Assembly: GCA_036924285.1 (NCBI GenBank)
Contig: JAYKYS010000009.1
Coordinates: 1,426,001-1,490,000, forward strand
Length of the DNA: 64,000 nt
From: Asterella californica
Taxonomy: Eukaryota > Streptophyta > Marchantiopsida > Marchantiales > Aytoniaceae
Direction of reading: 5' to 3'
Shown one piece after another: positions 44,669 to 55,903 of this stretch; within the stretch, counting starts at the first letter, position 1; each line of letters opens with the position of its first letter. Under the pieces are notes generated by a model that did no database searches, had not been told where the DNA came from, and worked only from the letters and a program-made list of their open reading frames with translations. The position numbers were made by a program, and so were the translations under genes.

Positions 44669-45990
44669 TGTCGTGATGTGAATCATTTTACATTGTAAAT
44701 AATTCATCTCTCTGTCAAGCGTTAGTCTCTCTGAGTGAAGTTAGGACCTCAGAGAAGTCGACACTGGAGGATGTTATATATTTTGAGTCTTAGTTGATTG
44801 ATTACCATGTAGAAGGAGTAAAGCTCATGGGTTATAATACATGTCGCCCATGCATGCTTCCTAGCGAGGTTAGGATATTTTTCGGGATTACGTGTCGTTT
44901 TCCATGTCTTCGCATGTAGTTTAAGGTTTACGCTGACACTTTAGGGACTTGAGTGGTAGCCTATGTGCAAAATTAAATCACCACCTGGTTTGGGACACAA
45001 AAGTACAGGGGAGTGAAGCTATGAACTCCCATTGGTCCAATTTTGTCTTTGTGTACTGCTAAACTTAGTAGTAGGTGTCTTAAGAAGAGTTCAAGCATTT
45101 GGTGAAGAGACTGCAAAATCTGAGAACACAAAAGGATAGGGCTCGTCATGCCAGTCGCTGTCAGTGAAATTTTTGGTCAATTTGAAGCAATAAAGAAGGA
45201 GATATGGCTGATTGAAGTTCGATTTGTGCCAGAATTGCAACACTTCTGTTGATTTTGGGGTTTTCGGTGTCAATCGCAGTAGATTTGAGAAAATCACTTC
45301 AAACCTTCGAGGTCGAGTTCATTTTCAGCAGGGCTACGACTGTCCCCAGATTTTCATGTCAATTGAATGAGTGAGTAATTTGCGGTGACCGCTGAAGCAG
45401 AGGGGGTCCGAAAAGCTCTCAATCTAGAACAGCAACTTCAGAGAGCGAGATCTGGAGTTCTGTGTACAATCAGGAGGTCCAACTTCACAAGAGTGTTCAG
45501 CAAGCTGTGACCTGCAAATCATGTAAGAATCTTTGAAAGTGATCAAGCCAATTCTCTGTTCTAGGTCGAAATAAATGTCTGGGTAGCAGAAATTGTCATA
45601 ATTTCTCTGCTTAGAACGTTTCTGCCCATACCTCGGTGCTCTAAATTGATCTCAAGTTGAAACTTCGTATGTATGGTCAGTAGGGCCTCATTTACATGTA
45701 GGAGAAGTTCTGAAGTCTGAACCATCGTATGTTTCTGGTTCTCGACTGTTAAAGTTTGTTGTCTGACCTTATTATTGCTAGTCTGACCTGATTTTCGCTT
45801 CCTGAACATACTGGAGGGTCCATTCGACCTGAGTGAGTGTTTATAGTGTTCCCTTTTGATCTGAAGCCTACCTCTGTAGTAAGCAACCATAGCCTGACCC
45901 AACGCTTCTCTGAGTAGACTGAACACAGCCTTCAAGATCATATCACAGCCAAAAGGTTCCGCCCTTCCCAAGAAAATTCTCAACTCGACA
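44669..45990 (+). repeat. Element B 3' LTR
   Basis: About 1322 bp, TGTCGTGATG to CAACTCGACA, parallel to 40042-41351. ORF X resumes in GCGCTGGAAGCCGAG immediately after it. Confidence 0.88.
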
Positions 45991-46361
45991 GCGCTGGAAG
46001 CCGAGAAGACCCCGGAAGAAGCCCCAGAAGACAATGTGTCTTCTGAAAGACAAGAAGCAGAGTTGTCTTCCCAGGTGTTTCGAGTGGAGGAGGTGACTTC
46101 CTCTGACCACTGTGAAGTCACCTCAGCTCCCAACGTCGAATCAGTGTCGCAGAAGAGCGAGAAGCGCATGTGGACTCAGCTTCCCAGAAGACGCTTCCGT
46201 CTTCCGAAGCCGTCCTAGAAGAGCAAGCCATGCACATCGAGGAGGAAGTCACCTCAGTCCCACCCGAGGTACTTGCAGGGCTTCTCACTTTATCAGAGGA
46301 CAATTTAGGAGTTCAGGTAAGAATCGATCAGGAGGATATCGCACCCAACGAATTAGAGTAG

Positions 46362-47968
46362 ACAGCAAGCTAGGAAAACAATTGACTTGCTAATTTTGAT
46401 AGGAAGTGAAATCTGCTATCTTGGGAAGTGACAGTTTCTTTGATATTTTTAGATGACTGTCCATGTGACATATTAGGCAACATTAAGAGTAGAAAGTAAG
46501 TTTCCAAACCGAGCAGGGAGCCGACTGCATGTGAGGTGGTGGCCTTCTGACAGCGCCCCATCTCTCCTGATGCAAGTTGGGAATTGGAGGAGATCTCTCT
46601 TGCGACTCAAGACGATAGTATAAGGTTGATGCCTAGGAAGATTTTCGGATATACTACTGTACACACAGAGCACATTACTGTACAAACACATGTGGTTGCA
46701 CACTACTGTACACACACATGTGGTTGCACATTAGAGTACACACATTACATCCGTCGGGAGAGACATACGAATAGAATTGGATTACATCGGAGGGGTCTGC
46801 ATCCACGCTTCTAGCAGTGGATCGATGATGTAGATAGAGGTAATGGATAGCCTAGAGCAGGGAACGGCATCATCGTGCAGTCTTGTCTCTAAGCTGGTGT
46901 GTCAAGGAGTAGGAGTAGGAAGTGGACGGAGTGAGCTTCCGAATCAATGTATCTTTTTCTCGAGAAATTGATTTCAGATTTTAGTGCAAAAGCTTTGTCT
47001 GTGTCTTCCGGATAGTGGGTTTCCTCGAATTCACACCCAATTGTGCATGGGAAGCCTTCTTCTTGAGTGGCGGTGATGGTTAGAAGCTGTGCAGAGTCGA
47101 AGCTTATCTCATCCAGTGGAGCACTTTGGATCCGTACGAACAGTCTTATGGGTAAGCGATCTCGAACGACAGAGTAGTCGGAGCAACGACAGAAGAAGAA
47201 AAAAGTCTTCTTTTCACACCAAAAGACGACATCCTCGAGTAAAAAACTGTGTAACTGTAAGTCAATTTGTGATCTTCCTCCCCAAATTATTACAAACAGG
47301 GATGGCTTGTTAGTCAGGATCCGGACTAGAAGTCTATCGGAGTCTTAATTTCTCATTCTCATCTTGTTTTCTCTTGTTTGGATTTTCTCTTCTTCCCCAT
47401 CTTCCTATCTTCTTCAAGTGAGCTTCCGAGACTTCTATTGAGCTCCCGTGAAGGTGAATGTCGTTGTAGTGCTGCAGGAAGACCGTTTCCGTAAGCAAAA
47501 GCCTGAGAAGGCTACAAGGGGCATACACCCTGTGATTGATCTAATCCCGTTGGAAATTGAAAGAGCAATGTGTGATAGACAATAGTAATTTTACGTCTTC
47601 GAAGCAGGAGCAGTCTTTTGGAGGTGTCAGAAGCCGAATTGAACCCCCAGAAGCCGAGAATTGCTTCGGGAAGACTATCATGAGAAGACTGGAAGTTGTG
47701 ACCGGGAAGCAGGAAGCGTCTTCCCAAGTTTTTCAGTAAATAGTTGTGTGATATTTTAAGTAGTAGTTGTTTATTTGGATCCAGGGCACCTTCTGAGGGG
47801 TCTAGAAGCCGTGTGGTTTTGTGAGAAGACGAGATTTCTAGGTAAAACTCGTGTATTTGTGTGTTTGAACAGATCTTACAACTTAGAGCAGCGTACTTGT
47901 GCAAATCCTCTGTGGGAACGAGATCTTTTATGGTAAATGAGCTAAAGGAGAAATATTGAGATACTACA
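46362..47968 (+). repeat. LTR tail and right end of A0
   Basis: It follows the ORF X stop at 46359 and parallels 51675-53241 at clearly lower identity, ending GATACTACA at 47968. A short tandem duplication of about 30 bp (ACACATGTGGTTGCACA) lies at 46685-46745. No primer-binding site follows. Non-repeat exon-like sequence begins at once, so this is the outer boundary of the nest. Confidence 0.7.
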
Positions 47969-49039
47969 TTTTCCTACTTCCATGGAGGATGAGGAGCAAG
48001 AGAACAAAAGGTAAGAGAAATCATCCCATGAGCTACAACAACTAATAAATGATAAGTAGAAAACTGATTTGAAGTTAATGAATTGTAGATATGAAGCACT
48101 TTTTGTCGTAGGTGGCAGTTGAGTAGTCAGAACGACTCTCATCCTGAAAGTTGCTTTCATCTCTTGTCTAGATTTGCTCTAAAATGATACATTGTGAGTG
48201 TTACCTTGGTATTTTCTTATGCAGATTCCGTGACTGCAGTGGGAGATGAGGAACAAGGGAACAAAAAGCAAGAGAAATCGTCTGCTGAGCTCCAACAGCA
48301 AACAAATGGTAAGTCAACAAGTGATTTGAAGTTAATGAATTCACTGTAGGTGGCAGTTGAGTAGAGTTTGCTTTGAAATTCAGAGCCAACCGACCCTGAA
48401 ATTTACATTCATCTCTTGTCTAGATTCGCTGTGAAATGATGAGTTTTACCTCGACATTTGTCATTACAGATTCTGCTGCTGCCGTGGAGGACGAGGAGAA
48501 AGGAGACAGAAGGTAAGAGAAATCATCTAAGGAGTTCCAACAGCAAAAAATGATAAGTCAACAACTGATTTGAAGTTAATGCATTCACCGTAAGTGGCAG
48601 TTGAGCTAAGTTTATCTTGAAAGTCAGAGTGAACCCCACCTTGCAATTGCATTCATCTCTTGTCTAGATTCGCTCTGAGATGATGAGTGTTACCGTGGTA
48701 TTTTCTTATGTAGATTTACCTGCTGCCATGGAGGATGTGGAGCAGGAGGACAGAAGGCAAGAGAAATTGCATGACGAGCTCCAATAACAAATAAATGATA
48801 AGTCTAAAACTGTTCTGTAGTTAGTGAATCATAGATATGAAACACCATTCGCTGTAGATAGAAGTTGAGCAGAGTTCGCCTTGAATGTCAAAGTGAACGT
48901 CATTGGTCATTCATCTTTTTTCTAGAATCGTTGTGAGACGATGAGTGTTTGCGTGATTTTTTACTATGTAGATTCTGCCGCTGCCATGGAGGAGGAGGAG
49001 CAGAGAAATCGTCTTACGAGCTACAAGACCAAATAAATG
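47969..49039 (+). pseudogene. Tandem array of duplicated exon-intron units
   Basis: Five units of about 245-258 bp. Exon starts after an AG acceptor: (2555), 48225, 48470, 48714, 48972. The clearest exon, 48225-48308, is 84 nt, has acceptor TTATGCAG and donor GGTAAGT, and is symmetric (phase 1-1), so any number of copies keeps frame. It encodes an acidic, Gln-rich 28-residue repeat (GDEEQGNKKQEKSS then ELQQQTN). In most other units the donor has become GATAAG. Exon one is split: its first bases lie at 2555-2560. The parent gene is not recognised. Confidence 0.6.
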
Positions 49040-49117
49040 ATAACTGAAAAACTATTCTTTCCTGCAACTCATGTATGGGCTTAATTATAACTGCATCAGG
49101 ATTTTCAGAGATGGAGT

Positions 49118-49142
49118 ATTAGCATTAGCATTAGCATTAGCA
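49118..49142 (+). repeat. ATTAGC microsatellite
   Basis: About four perfect copies of ATTAGC in non-coding sequence downstream of the exon array. Confidence 0.85.
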
Positions 49143-49189
49143 TGTTAGTATAAATGAATGTTCTCTCTGAAGTAGTGCTAAGAGTGACA

Positions 49190-49430
49190 GAGAAGGGTTT
49201 GCTATGAACTCCAAGGCGATTCTCCTTCTGGCCTTGAAATCTAAGTTCACTTTGAAGTTGAGGGCAGACGAAAGTGGAGGGTTCACTTTGAACTTCAGGG
49301 GGATCCCTCTCCTCATCAGTTTGCTAGAGTAGAAGAGGAGGGTTTGCTCTCAACTTTAGAGAGATCCCGTCCTCTCCACAGGAAAACAACCTTAGTTTGC
49401 ATTGAACTTCAGAGCGAAGAGATAGGGCTG
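49190..49430 (+). repeat. Short degenerate repeats of a TTTGCT..GAACTTCA motif
   Basis: A motif of the form GGGTTTGCT-TGAACT-CA-AG-GATCC-CCTC recurs three to four times at irregular spacing (49197, 49276, 49346, 49395). No ORF is supported. It ends where a reverse A LTR fragment begins. Confidence 0.45.
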
Positions 49431-49434
49431 AATG

Positions 49435-49589
49435 TGTAGTGACGCAGGATTTCTCCTTTTGTCCATTTAGTATACAAGATATCGTTCCCATAGAAGATTT
49501 GCACAAGTATCGCTGCTCTAAGTTCTAAGATCTGTTCAAACACACAAACACACGGGTTTTATCTAGAAATCTCATCTTCTCACAAAACC
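49435..49589 (-). repeat. Family-A LTR end fragment, reverse
   Basis: It starts TGTAGTGACGCAGG, the reverse complement of the A LTR terminus, and follows 4746-4900 closely for 155 bp. At 49590 it joins forward ORF X sequence head to head. The left neighbour is non-repeat, so 49435 is a genuine insertion boundary. Confidence 0.75.
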
Positions 49590-51674
49590 ACAGGTCATAA
49601 TCCGAGGACCGAGGGTATTGGCTCGAGAAGAAGATCTTGCCTAGGATCGTGAGTGAGTGGCATGTGCCTGGAAGCACAACTTGCCTCTTCATGGAGGACA
49701 GGTAGGGAAGGAACGGATGGAAGATCGAATCTTATCGAGAGCCGAAGAAGCGACTTCTGGCGAAGCTGTTTCTGCATCTCTTTCCCAAGGAGAAAGCGCA
49801 GAAGACGAGGTACCTTGGAGATCAGGACGTGGAGTTCCTGGAAGCCGTGTATGCTGGAGAGAATGTCAACTGAGGGCTCATTCTTCCACATATACGTACA
49901 GGCGGAGCTAGCGTACTTAGGTACCCCGGCGGGAGGACACTTGACACCTTTTCTCTGTTACTTGTACGTAACCATGAGGGATCTCACAGAAGGGCAGTTG
50001 GTGAAGTATGGACCAACAGGGCAACATGAGACGAAGGAGGAGACCTCAAAAGAAGATGACCGAGCAGCAGCCGCAACTCCCCCTCCCACTCTGATGCCGC
50101 AACTGAGGCTCAGCTCTCATCAGAAGACACTTCTGGTGAAGGAAGACGACTCCAGTGGGTCGGAAGACGCCACGCCTCCGAGGAAGATGGGTCCTAGAAG
50201 TATATCTAGGAAGCCCACCTCTCTCATACGTTCGGGATCGGAGTCTGACTCGCAGGAAGAGCCGTTGAGTATCCGACCGGAGCAAAAGACCGTTTCTGCA
50301 ACACCAGGGAGTCTTTCGAAGACTCCAGAAGACGAAGGATGGATGGATACTCCTATTGCGACGCGAGGAAGCGCAGTAAAGAGGACCGCTTCTACCATGG
50401 AGAGAGATCTTCCACCCCGGAAGATGAGAAGAGTACCTTCTTCCCGTGCGCAGAAGCTGAAGACCATTGTGGTGGAAGAGGCATCCTTACCTCTGGAAGA
50501 CAAGGTCGACATCTCCAACCGAACTGTGGAGATGAACCTGTCTTCCGCAGGAAGAAGACTGGAAGAGTTCAGCGCCTTCTTCCACTCAGAGATCCAGCCA
50601 GCTATGGAGTTGCTGGAGAAGAGAGCGAAGGCTCAGGAGAAGCCCTTGCAGCCTGGATTCGGTCTACGCACCTTGATGCGTCAGGAAGAAGGTCAGAAGA
50701 AGACAGAAGCGCTGGAAGCTAGTCTCCGCACCACGGAGAAGCTCGCAGCAAGGTACAAGGCGGAAGCAGCCGCTTCTACCAAGGAGCTGACTCAACTGAA
50801 GAAAGACAACCAGGAGTTGCAGGCGCGTCTACAGCAACGCGATCAAGAGATTCTCCGAGTGCGGGGGAAGATCACCGCCCTCGCAGAGGAGAAGACAACA
50901 TGGAAGACGCAGCGGGAAGCCGCAGAAGCACGAGTTGCAGAGGAGAAGATGCAGCGAGACGCAGCGGAAGCTCATGCGCAGGAGATGCTAGCACAGTCGG
51001 TGGAAGCGCTTCGGAAGAAGTTCAACTTCACCGCGGGTAGGAAGTTGCTTACCTTGGCTAGAGAGTGGGACAATGAGTCCAAGGAGATGTTAGTAGAGTG
51101 CAAGGAGAGTATGTTCAGGTATTTGGATCGGCAGATAGAGGGAGTGAAGACACTCTATAGTCTTCCCTTGATTCTGTCACCTGCAACTGCATCTTCTCAA
51201 GCTCCAGCACCATCGACTGGATCCGAATTGGAGAAGGAGGAGTTCGACCTCGCTGTGCACTTGGTAGTGACAGCGTTGGAAGCCGAGAAGACCCCGGAAG
51301 ACGCCCCGGAAGACAAGATGTCTTCTGGAAGACAGGAAGAAGAACCGTCTTCCCAAGTATTCCGCATGGAGGAAGCGACTTCCCCGGACCCCTATGAGGT
51401 CGCCATGGTCCCTAGTGCCGCACCAATGCCTCAGAAGAGCGAGGAAGCACCACTCGACCCAGCTTCCCAGAAGACGCTTCCGTCTTCCGAAGCAGAAGTA
51501 GAAGCCGAGGAAGAAGAAGCAGCAGCGACAGCAGGACCAGCAAAGAACGATGAGGAGGAAGCCACCTCAGTGTTAGCCGAGGTGTTCGCAGGGCTTTCTA
51601 GCTTATCAGAAGCCGAGCTAGGAGCTCCGATAGGGGCAGATCAGGTAGAGATTGCCACCGAGCAATCAGAGTAG
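49590..51674 (+). pseudogene. ORF X of A3 5' LTR, N-terminally truncated
   Basis: It aligns with ORF X from about residue 80 onward. In the true frame a TAG lies at 49703 (CAG to TAG), and a frameshift near 49870 restores the frame that is then open to 51674. The apparent start at 49653 is in the wrong frame and is not a real start. Visible parts: the AYLGTPAGGHLTPFLCYLYV segment, Ser/Glu linker with SGSEDATPP, basic VKRT..KMRR patch, a heptad-rich coiled coil (50700-51130), RKLLTLAREW, and the acidic tail ending EQSE. This is the longest intact stretch of ORF X. Confidence 0.8.
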
Positions 51675-53241
51675 GCAGAAAGCACCGCAGACAAGTTAAT
51701 CTTGTCCCAATTTAGTAGGAACCGCACATGCTATCTTAAGGGTGGCAGTTTTCAGTGTAAAATTAGTTAGGCAGCCATGTGGCAGAGTAGGAAGCGCAAG
51801 AACAGGAAGGGGAAACCGTTTGCATGTGGAGGGGTAGCTTTTCTCTCCCTGGTGATGGTTCCTTCTGTTTTCCTTGTGGTAGATGCATAAGTAGGATCCA
51901 AGAGTAGGAAATTGAATTCTGCACACGTACAAACATCTTACGGCGCAGACTAGAGACACAGGATATACAGTCAGTTAATTACATACACACTACACCCGAT
52001 GTTAGAGACATACGAATAGTCTAGGATTATACCGGATGGGTCTGCATGCTCGTTACCAGCAGTGGTTCGAGGATATAGATAGAGGTAGTGGACAGTTTAG
52101 GAACAGGGAACAGCATCCTCGTGCAGTCCTGTTGGCTAGACTGTTGTGTCGAGGAGTAGGCACAGGAAGTAGAGGGAGTGAGCTTCCCAATGCCAATGTG
52201 ACATCTTCTCGAGGAATGGATTGCGGATTTGAGTGCAAAAGCTTTATTCATGTCTTCTGGGTGGTGGATTTTCTTGGATTCACTCCCGATTGTGCATGAG
52301 AAGCGTTCTTCTTGAGTGGCGGTGACTGTCAGCAGTTGTGGAATTCCAGCTTGGCTCGTCCAGTAGAGCACTTCGGATCTACGTACGGACGGTCTGATGG
52401 ATAAGGGATCCCAGAAGACAGAGTAGTCGGAGCAGTGAAGAGAAGAAGAAAGAAGTCTTCTTCCCACAGCAGAAGACGACATCCTCAAGTAGAAGACGGT
52501 GCAACTGTACGCACGTTTGTTGTCTTCCTCCCCAAACTATTACAAGCAAGGATGGCTTGTTAGTCAGGATCCGGACTAGAAGTCTGTCGAAATCTTAATT
52601 TCTCCTTTTCATCTTGTTTTCTCTTGTTTGGATTTTCTCTTCTTCCCCATCTTCTCTCATCTTCCCCATCTTCTTACCTTCTTCTAGTGAGCTTCCAAGA
52701 CTTCTATTGAGCTTCCGTGAAGGTGAATGTCGTTGTAGTGCTGCAGGAAGATCATTTCCGTAGGCAGAAGCCTGGGAAGGCTACATGGGGCATACACCCT
52801 GTGATTAATCTAACCCGTTGGAATGTGAGTGCGAGAGTAAGGTGAAACAGTAGTTACTAGTCGACTTCTGCGAAGCAGAACAGTCTTCTGGAGGTATGAG
52901 AAGTCGAGTTGAACCCCCAGAAGCCGAGAATTGCTTCGGGAAGACGATATTGAGAAGACCGGAAGAAGTGACCTGGAAGCAGGAAGAGCGTCTTCCTGAA
53001 CTTCTCTGTGAATAGTTGTGTGATATTTTAGTTAATAGTTGTTTGTTTAGGTCCAGAGCACCTTTTGGAGTGTCTGGAAGACGTGTGGTTTTGTCAAAAG
53101 ACGGGATTTCCAGACAAAACCCGTGTGTTTGTGTGTTTGAACAGATCTTAGAACTTAGAGCAGCGTTACTTGTGCAAATCCTCTGTGGGAACGATATCTT
53201 GTATACTAAATGAGCAAAAGGAGTAATCTTGCGACACTACG
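49590..53241 (+). repeat. A3 5' LTR, left-truncated
   Basis: ORF X plus the tail 51675-53241, ending GCGACACTAC at 53240 (final A now G). The primer-binding site follows after 18 bp. The tail holds no ORF. Sequence directly upstream of the primer site includes ORF X here, in A1 and at the end of A2, which is the main argument that ORF X belongs to the LTR. Confidence 0.72.
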
Positions 53242-53259
53242 TATAGTGAGCACCATTTT

Positions 53260-53277
53260 TGGCACCGCTGCCGAGGA
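53260..53277 (+). promoter_or_regulatory. A3 primer-binding site
   Basis: TGGCACCGCTGCCGAGGA, preceded by GAGCACCATTTT as in A1. It is the tRNA-Asp-like site with a few substitutions. Confidence 0.68.
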
Positions 53278-53371
53278 TATCATCTTAGTAACTTCTGTTC
53301 TAAGCTTCCTGGATCTGTTTGCCAATAGTTAGTTTCATTTCGAACTAACTTCGATTGTAGTTGAATGTGTT

Positions 53372-55903
53372 GTGGGACTCTATCTTGCTAGAAGACAGGA
53401 ACCGCAACTAGAAGCTGATGAGATACATCAGGGTGAACTGGAAGAAGCCGCTTCCCCTTGGGAGACTCGATCTTGGAAGACTGCAGTGAGTACAACAAGA
53501 AGCAGGAGAAGAAGACGTTCCGAACCTGTGATCGGTTGTTCAGTCATTCGGTCTGCCGGATCTAGTATTAGAAGAAGAGGGACATCTCTTCTCAGCACTC
53601 TGGTGGATGTCTCCGACCAGAGGAAGAAGCAAAAGACGCACGGGTAAAGATCCTGAGTGGGTACAGTCACCCCAGCGAACCGCTTCTAGAGAGCAGCGGA
53701 TATCCTTGAGACACCAAAGGAAGAAGAGCTCAGGAAGATCCCATCAGTAGAGTTGGAAGAACCTTCCATCTCGAGCATAATCTTTGGAGAAGACAGAAGC
53801 CAACCGGGTGATCACGTGTATAAAGTAGATTTTGGTACTGGTTACTCGGAAGACGTCTTCCCAAGTGCGGAAGAAGCTTCTCAAGGTGAAGGAAGACTAG
53901 AGGAGATCGTTCCAGACGTCTCAGAAGACGATAGCGACAGTAGTTCTGACTCAGAAGATGACCTTCGTGATTCAGACAGACCTGGACCTTCGAGAAGACC
54001 ATCTCCACCACCTAGACCTGAGGGAGGAAGAAGTTGGCAGTCGCACCAGTCGGCAGTCGACATGGCTTCCCATACTCGGCAGAAGTACCATCCGTACGAC
54101 GATGATGCTGACGTGGACGACTTCATCACTATGTTCGAGACCATCTCTCGATCCAACAAGGAAGACTCAAATGTCGACAGACTTCGTGTATTTCCCAGTT
54201 TGATGATAGGGAAGGGAATGATATGGATGAGTAAAATGTTGGATGATGGGTTCATAATGGCCGATTGGGCTACTCTGAAGGCAGCTTTTCTGAAAAGGTT
54301 CAGAGGAGTGGGCTATGATCGGATGACCCTCCTAGAACTTCAAAGGCTCAAATGGAAGAAGAAAGAGACACTGCGGGATTACACCGAGAGGTTTGAAGAC
54401 CTCCTGGATCACATTCCTCAGAACCAAGGAAGACCCGGTTATTGTGCCCAGCAAGCTGTGGACTGGTACTTGGGAGGATTGTCTCAGGATATGGAGTTGT
54501 ACTGCAGAAGAGGAGGAGGTGATGATTTAGTAGAAGTACAGAAGCATGCCGAGCAGTATGAAACCTCGAGCATCACTAGGAATATGACGAAAGACAGAGG
54601 AAAGACATCGAAGATATCCAAGAAGTCGAAGAAGTCTTCTAGGAAGTCCAAGAAGAAGTCCAAGTCCACTGAAACTGATAACAGTGATTCGGAAGTATCC
54701 TCTACTTCTGAAGAGTCTACTGTCGAAAGTTCAGAATCTGAATCTGAACAAGAGAAGAAGACACTGAAGAAGAAGAAGGAGAAGACACGAGCAAGGGAGG
54801 AAGTTGTGCAGAAGATGCCTCAAACTCAGATCATTTAGTCTGCACCGGATCCCCGTATCGATGAAGTTCTGAAGCAGTTTGCCGATCTGAAAGTTCATCT
54901 TCTGAACCAGAAGGACAAGCGGAAGCAACCTACGGCTTCCCGGCCAAACCTTTGGTGCAATCTTTGTAACTCTTCCGGGCATACCAGAGATCAGTGTACG
55001 CAGGACCAAGCTGTCAATTGGGCAGGCTGGGAAGAAGACGATGAGGGATATCTACACGATCCTAGTGGAGAAACCTGCTATAAGATCGAGACGATATAAC
55101 CTTTCACTCCTACTCCTCCCGTCCAATATAATCGTTATGTACCTAGGGATAGAGCTAGTAATGTATAGACCAGGACGCCCTGGCAACCTTCTTCATCACA
55201 ACGACCTCTAAACCCTCTTCCTGGAGCGTGCAATAATTGTGGAGAGACGGGACACTGGTGGTCCACCTATCCTCATCCGAGAAGACAGATTGGGCAAGTG
55301 CCCTTGTGTGGAAACTGTAAGGAAGTAGGTCATTTCACAAGAAATTGTCCTCAGACCTTACGACCACGACAAATGGTTAGATTTGCAGAGACCACGCCTC
55401 CTGCAGAAGCCGCATCAGCTTCTAAACTCGAGCTAGCAGTGGTACAGCACATCACGGTTGAAGAAGAAGATCCTGGGGATTGTACGGATTGTTTCCATAT
55501 CAAGGAAGACGAACCAGACCCCGAGAAGCGCAAAGGAAAGGAACCTCAGCTGCAGAAGACGACTGCAGCTCAGAATACAAAGTCACTTGAAGCAGCTTCT
55601 TCTTTCACTTTGGCGGATGGCACTGTTTGGAGCCCTAGCTCGGATTCAGACAGTTGGCCTCCAGCAGAAGTCCTGGATGAGGCGGTGTTCAAGGTAAGTA
55701 CTAGAAGCAAAGGGAAGTCAGAATCCCGTCAGAAGGAGATCAAGAAGAAGAAGCAGCGAAAGGAGATGTCATTTTTTCCTGAGCGGCCTTCTTCTCCTAC
55801 TTACGACCGAGAAGATCCGAAGTACTTTGCTCCTGACATTAGGCAAGAAGTTGAAGCGATCATGCAAGAAGAGCTGGAGAAGCGACAGAAGATAGTACAG
55901 TAG
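53372..55903 (+). pseudogene. A3 gag
   Basis: Structural protein with a capsid-like core (54080-54560: YHPYDDDADVDDFITMFETI, AAFLKRFRGVGYDRMTLLEL, DYTERFEDLLDHI), a Lys/Ser-rich linker and three knuckles. These are CNLCNSSGHTRDQC, CNNCGETGHWWSTY (last Cys lost) and CGNCKEVGHFTRNC. A 1-nt insertion near 53640 shifts frame. Stops at 54836, 55097 and 55166 are CAG/CAA to TAG/TAA relative to the reverse fragment at 20395-21657. The exact start codon is unknown. Confidence 0.82.

Larger units (their letters stand above)
40042..45990 (+). mobile_element. Element B, gag-protease retrotransposon lacking RT and integrase
   Basis: 5949 bp with LTRs of about 1310 and 1322 bp, primer site, gag, zinc knuckle, retropepsin, a short pre-RT remnant and a polypurine tract. 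It sits inside ORF X between GTGACAGCGC and GCGCTGGAAG, giving a 4-bp target repeat GCGC with TG..CA ends. The uninterrupted sibling sequence GTGACAGCGTTGGAAG is seen at 51268. RT, RNase H and integrase are absent, so the copy must have relied on another element's enzymes or is an internal deletion. Confidence 0.88.
23910..46361 (+). pseudogene. ORF X of A0, split into four pieces by G1, G2 and B
   Basis: Pieces: 23910-24049 (start, MSMHPLGLVLP), 31680-32490 (end of the globular part and the linker), 40011-40041 (31 bp) and 45991-46361 (acidic tail). G1 fits between pieces one and two with a 4-bp repeat GGGC. About 0.95 kb of ORF X is missing between pieces two and three, lost with the 3' end of G2. 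B fits between pieces three and four within GTGACAGCGC|TGGAAG. Frameshifts occur, one near 46160. The sequence is the most diverged ORF X in the window. Confidence 0.8.

Noticed and set aside
49653..51674. A 673-residue protein starting at 49653
   Set aside because: The first 70 or so residues are in a different frame from ORF X in A2 and at 63435; the start results from a frameshift near 49870.
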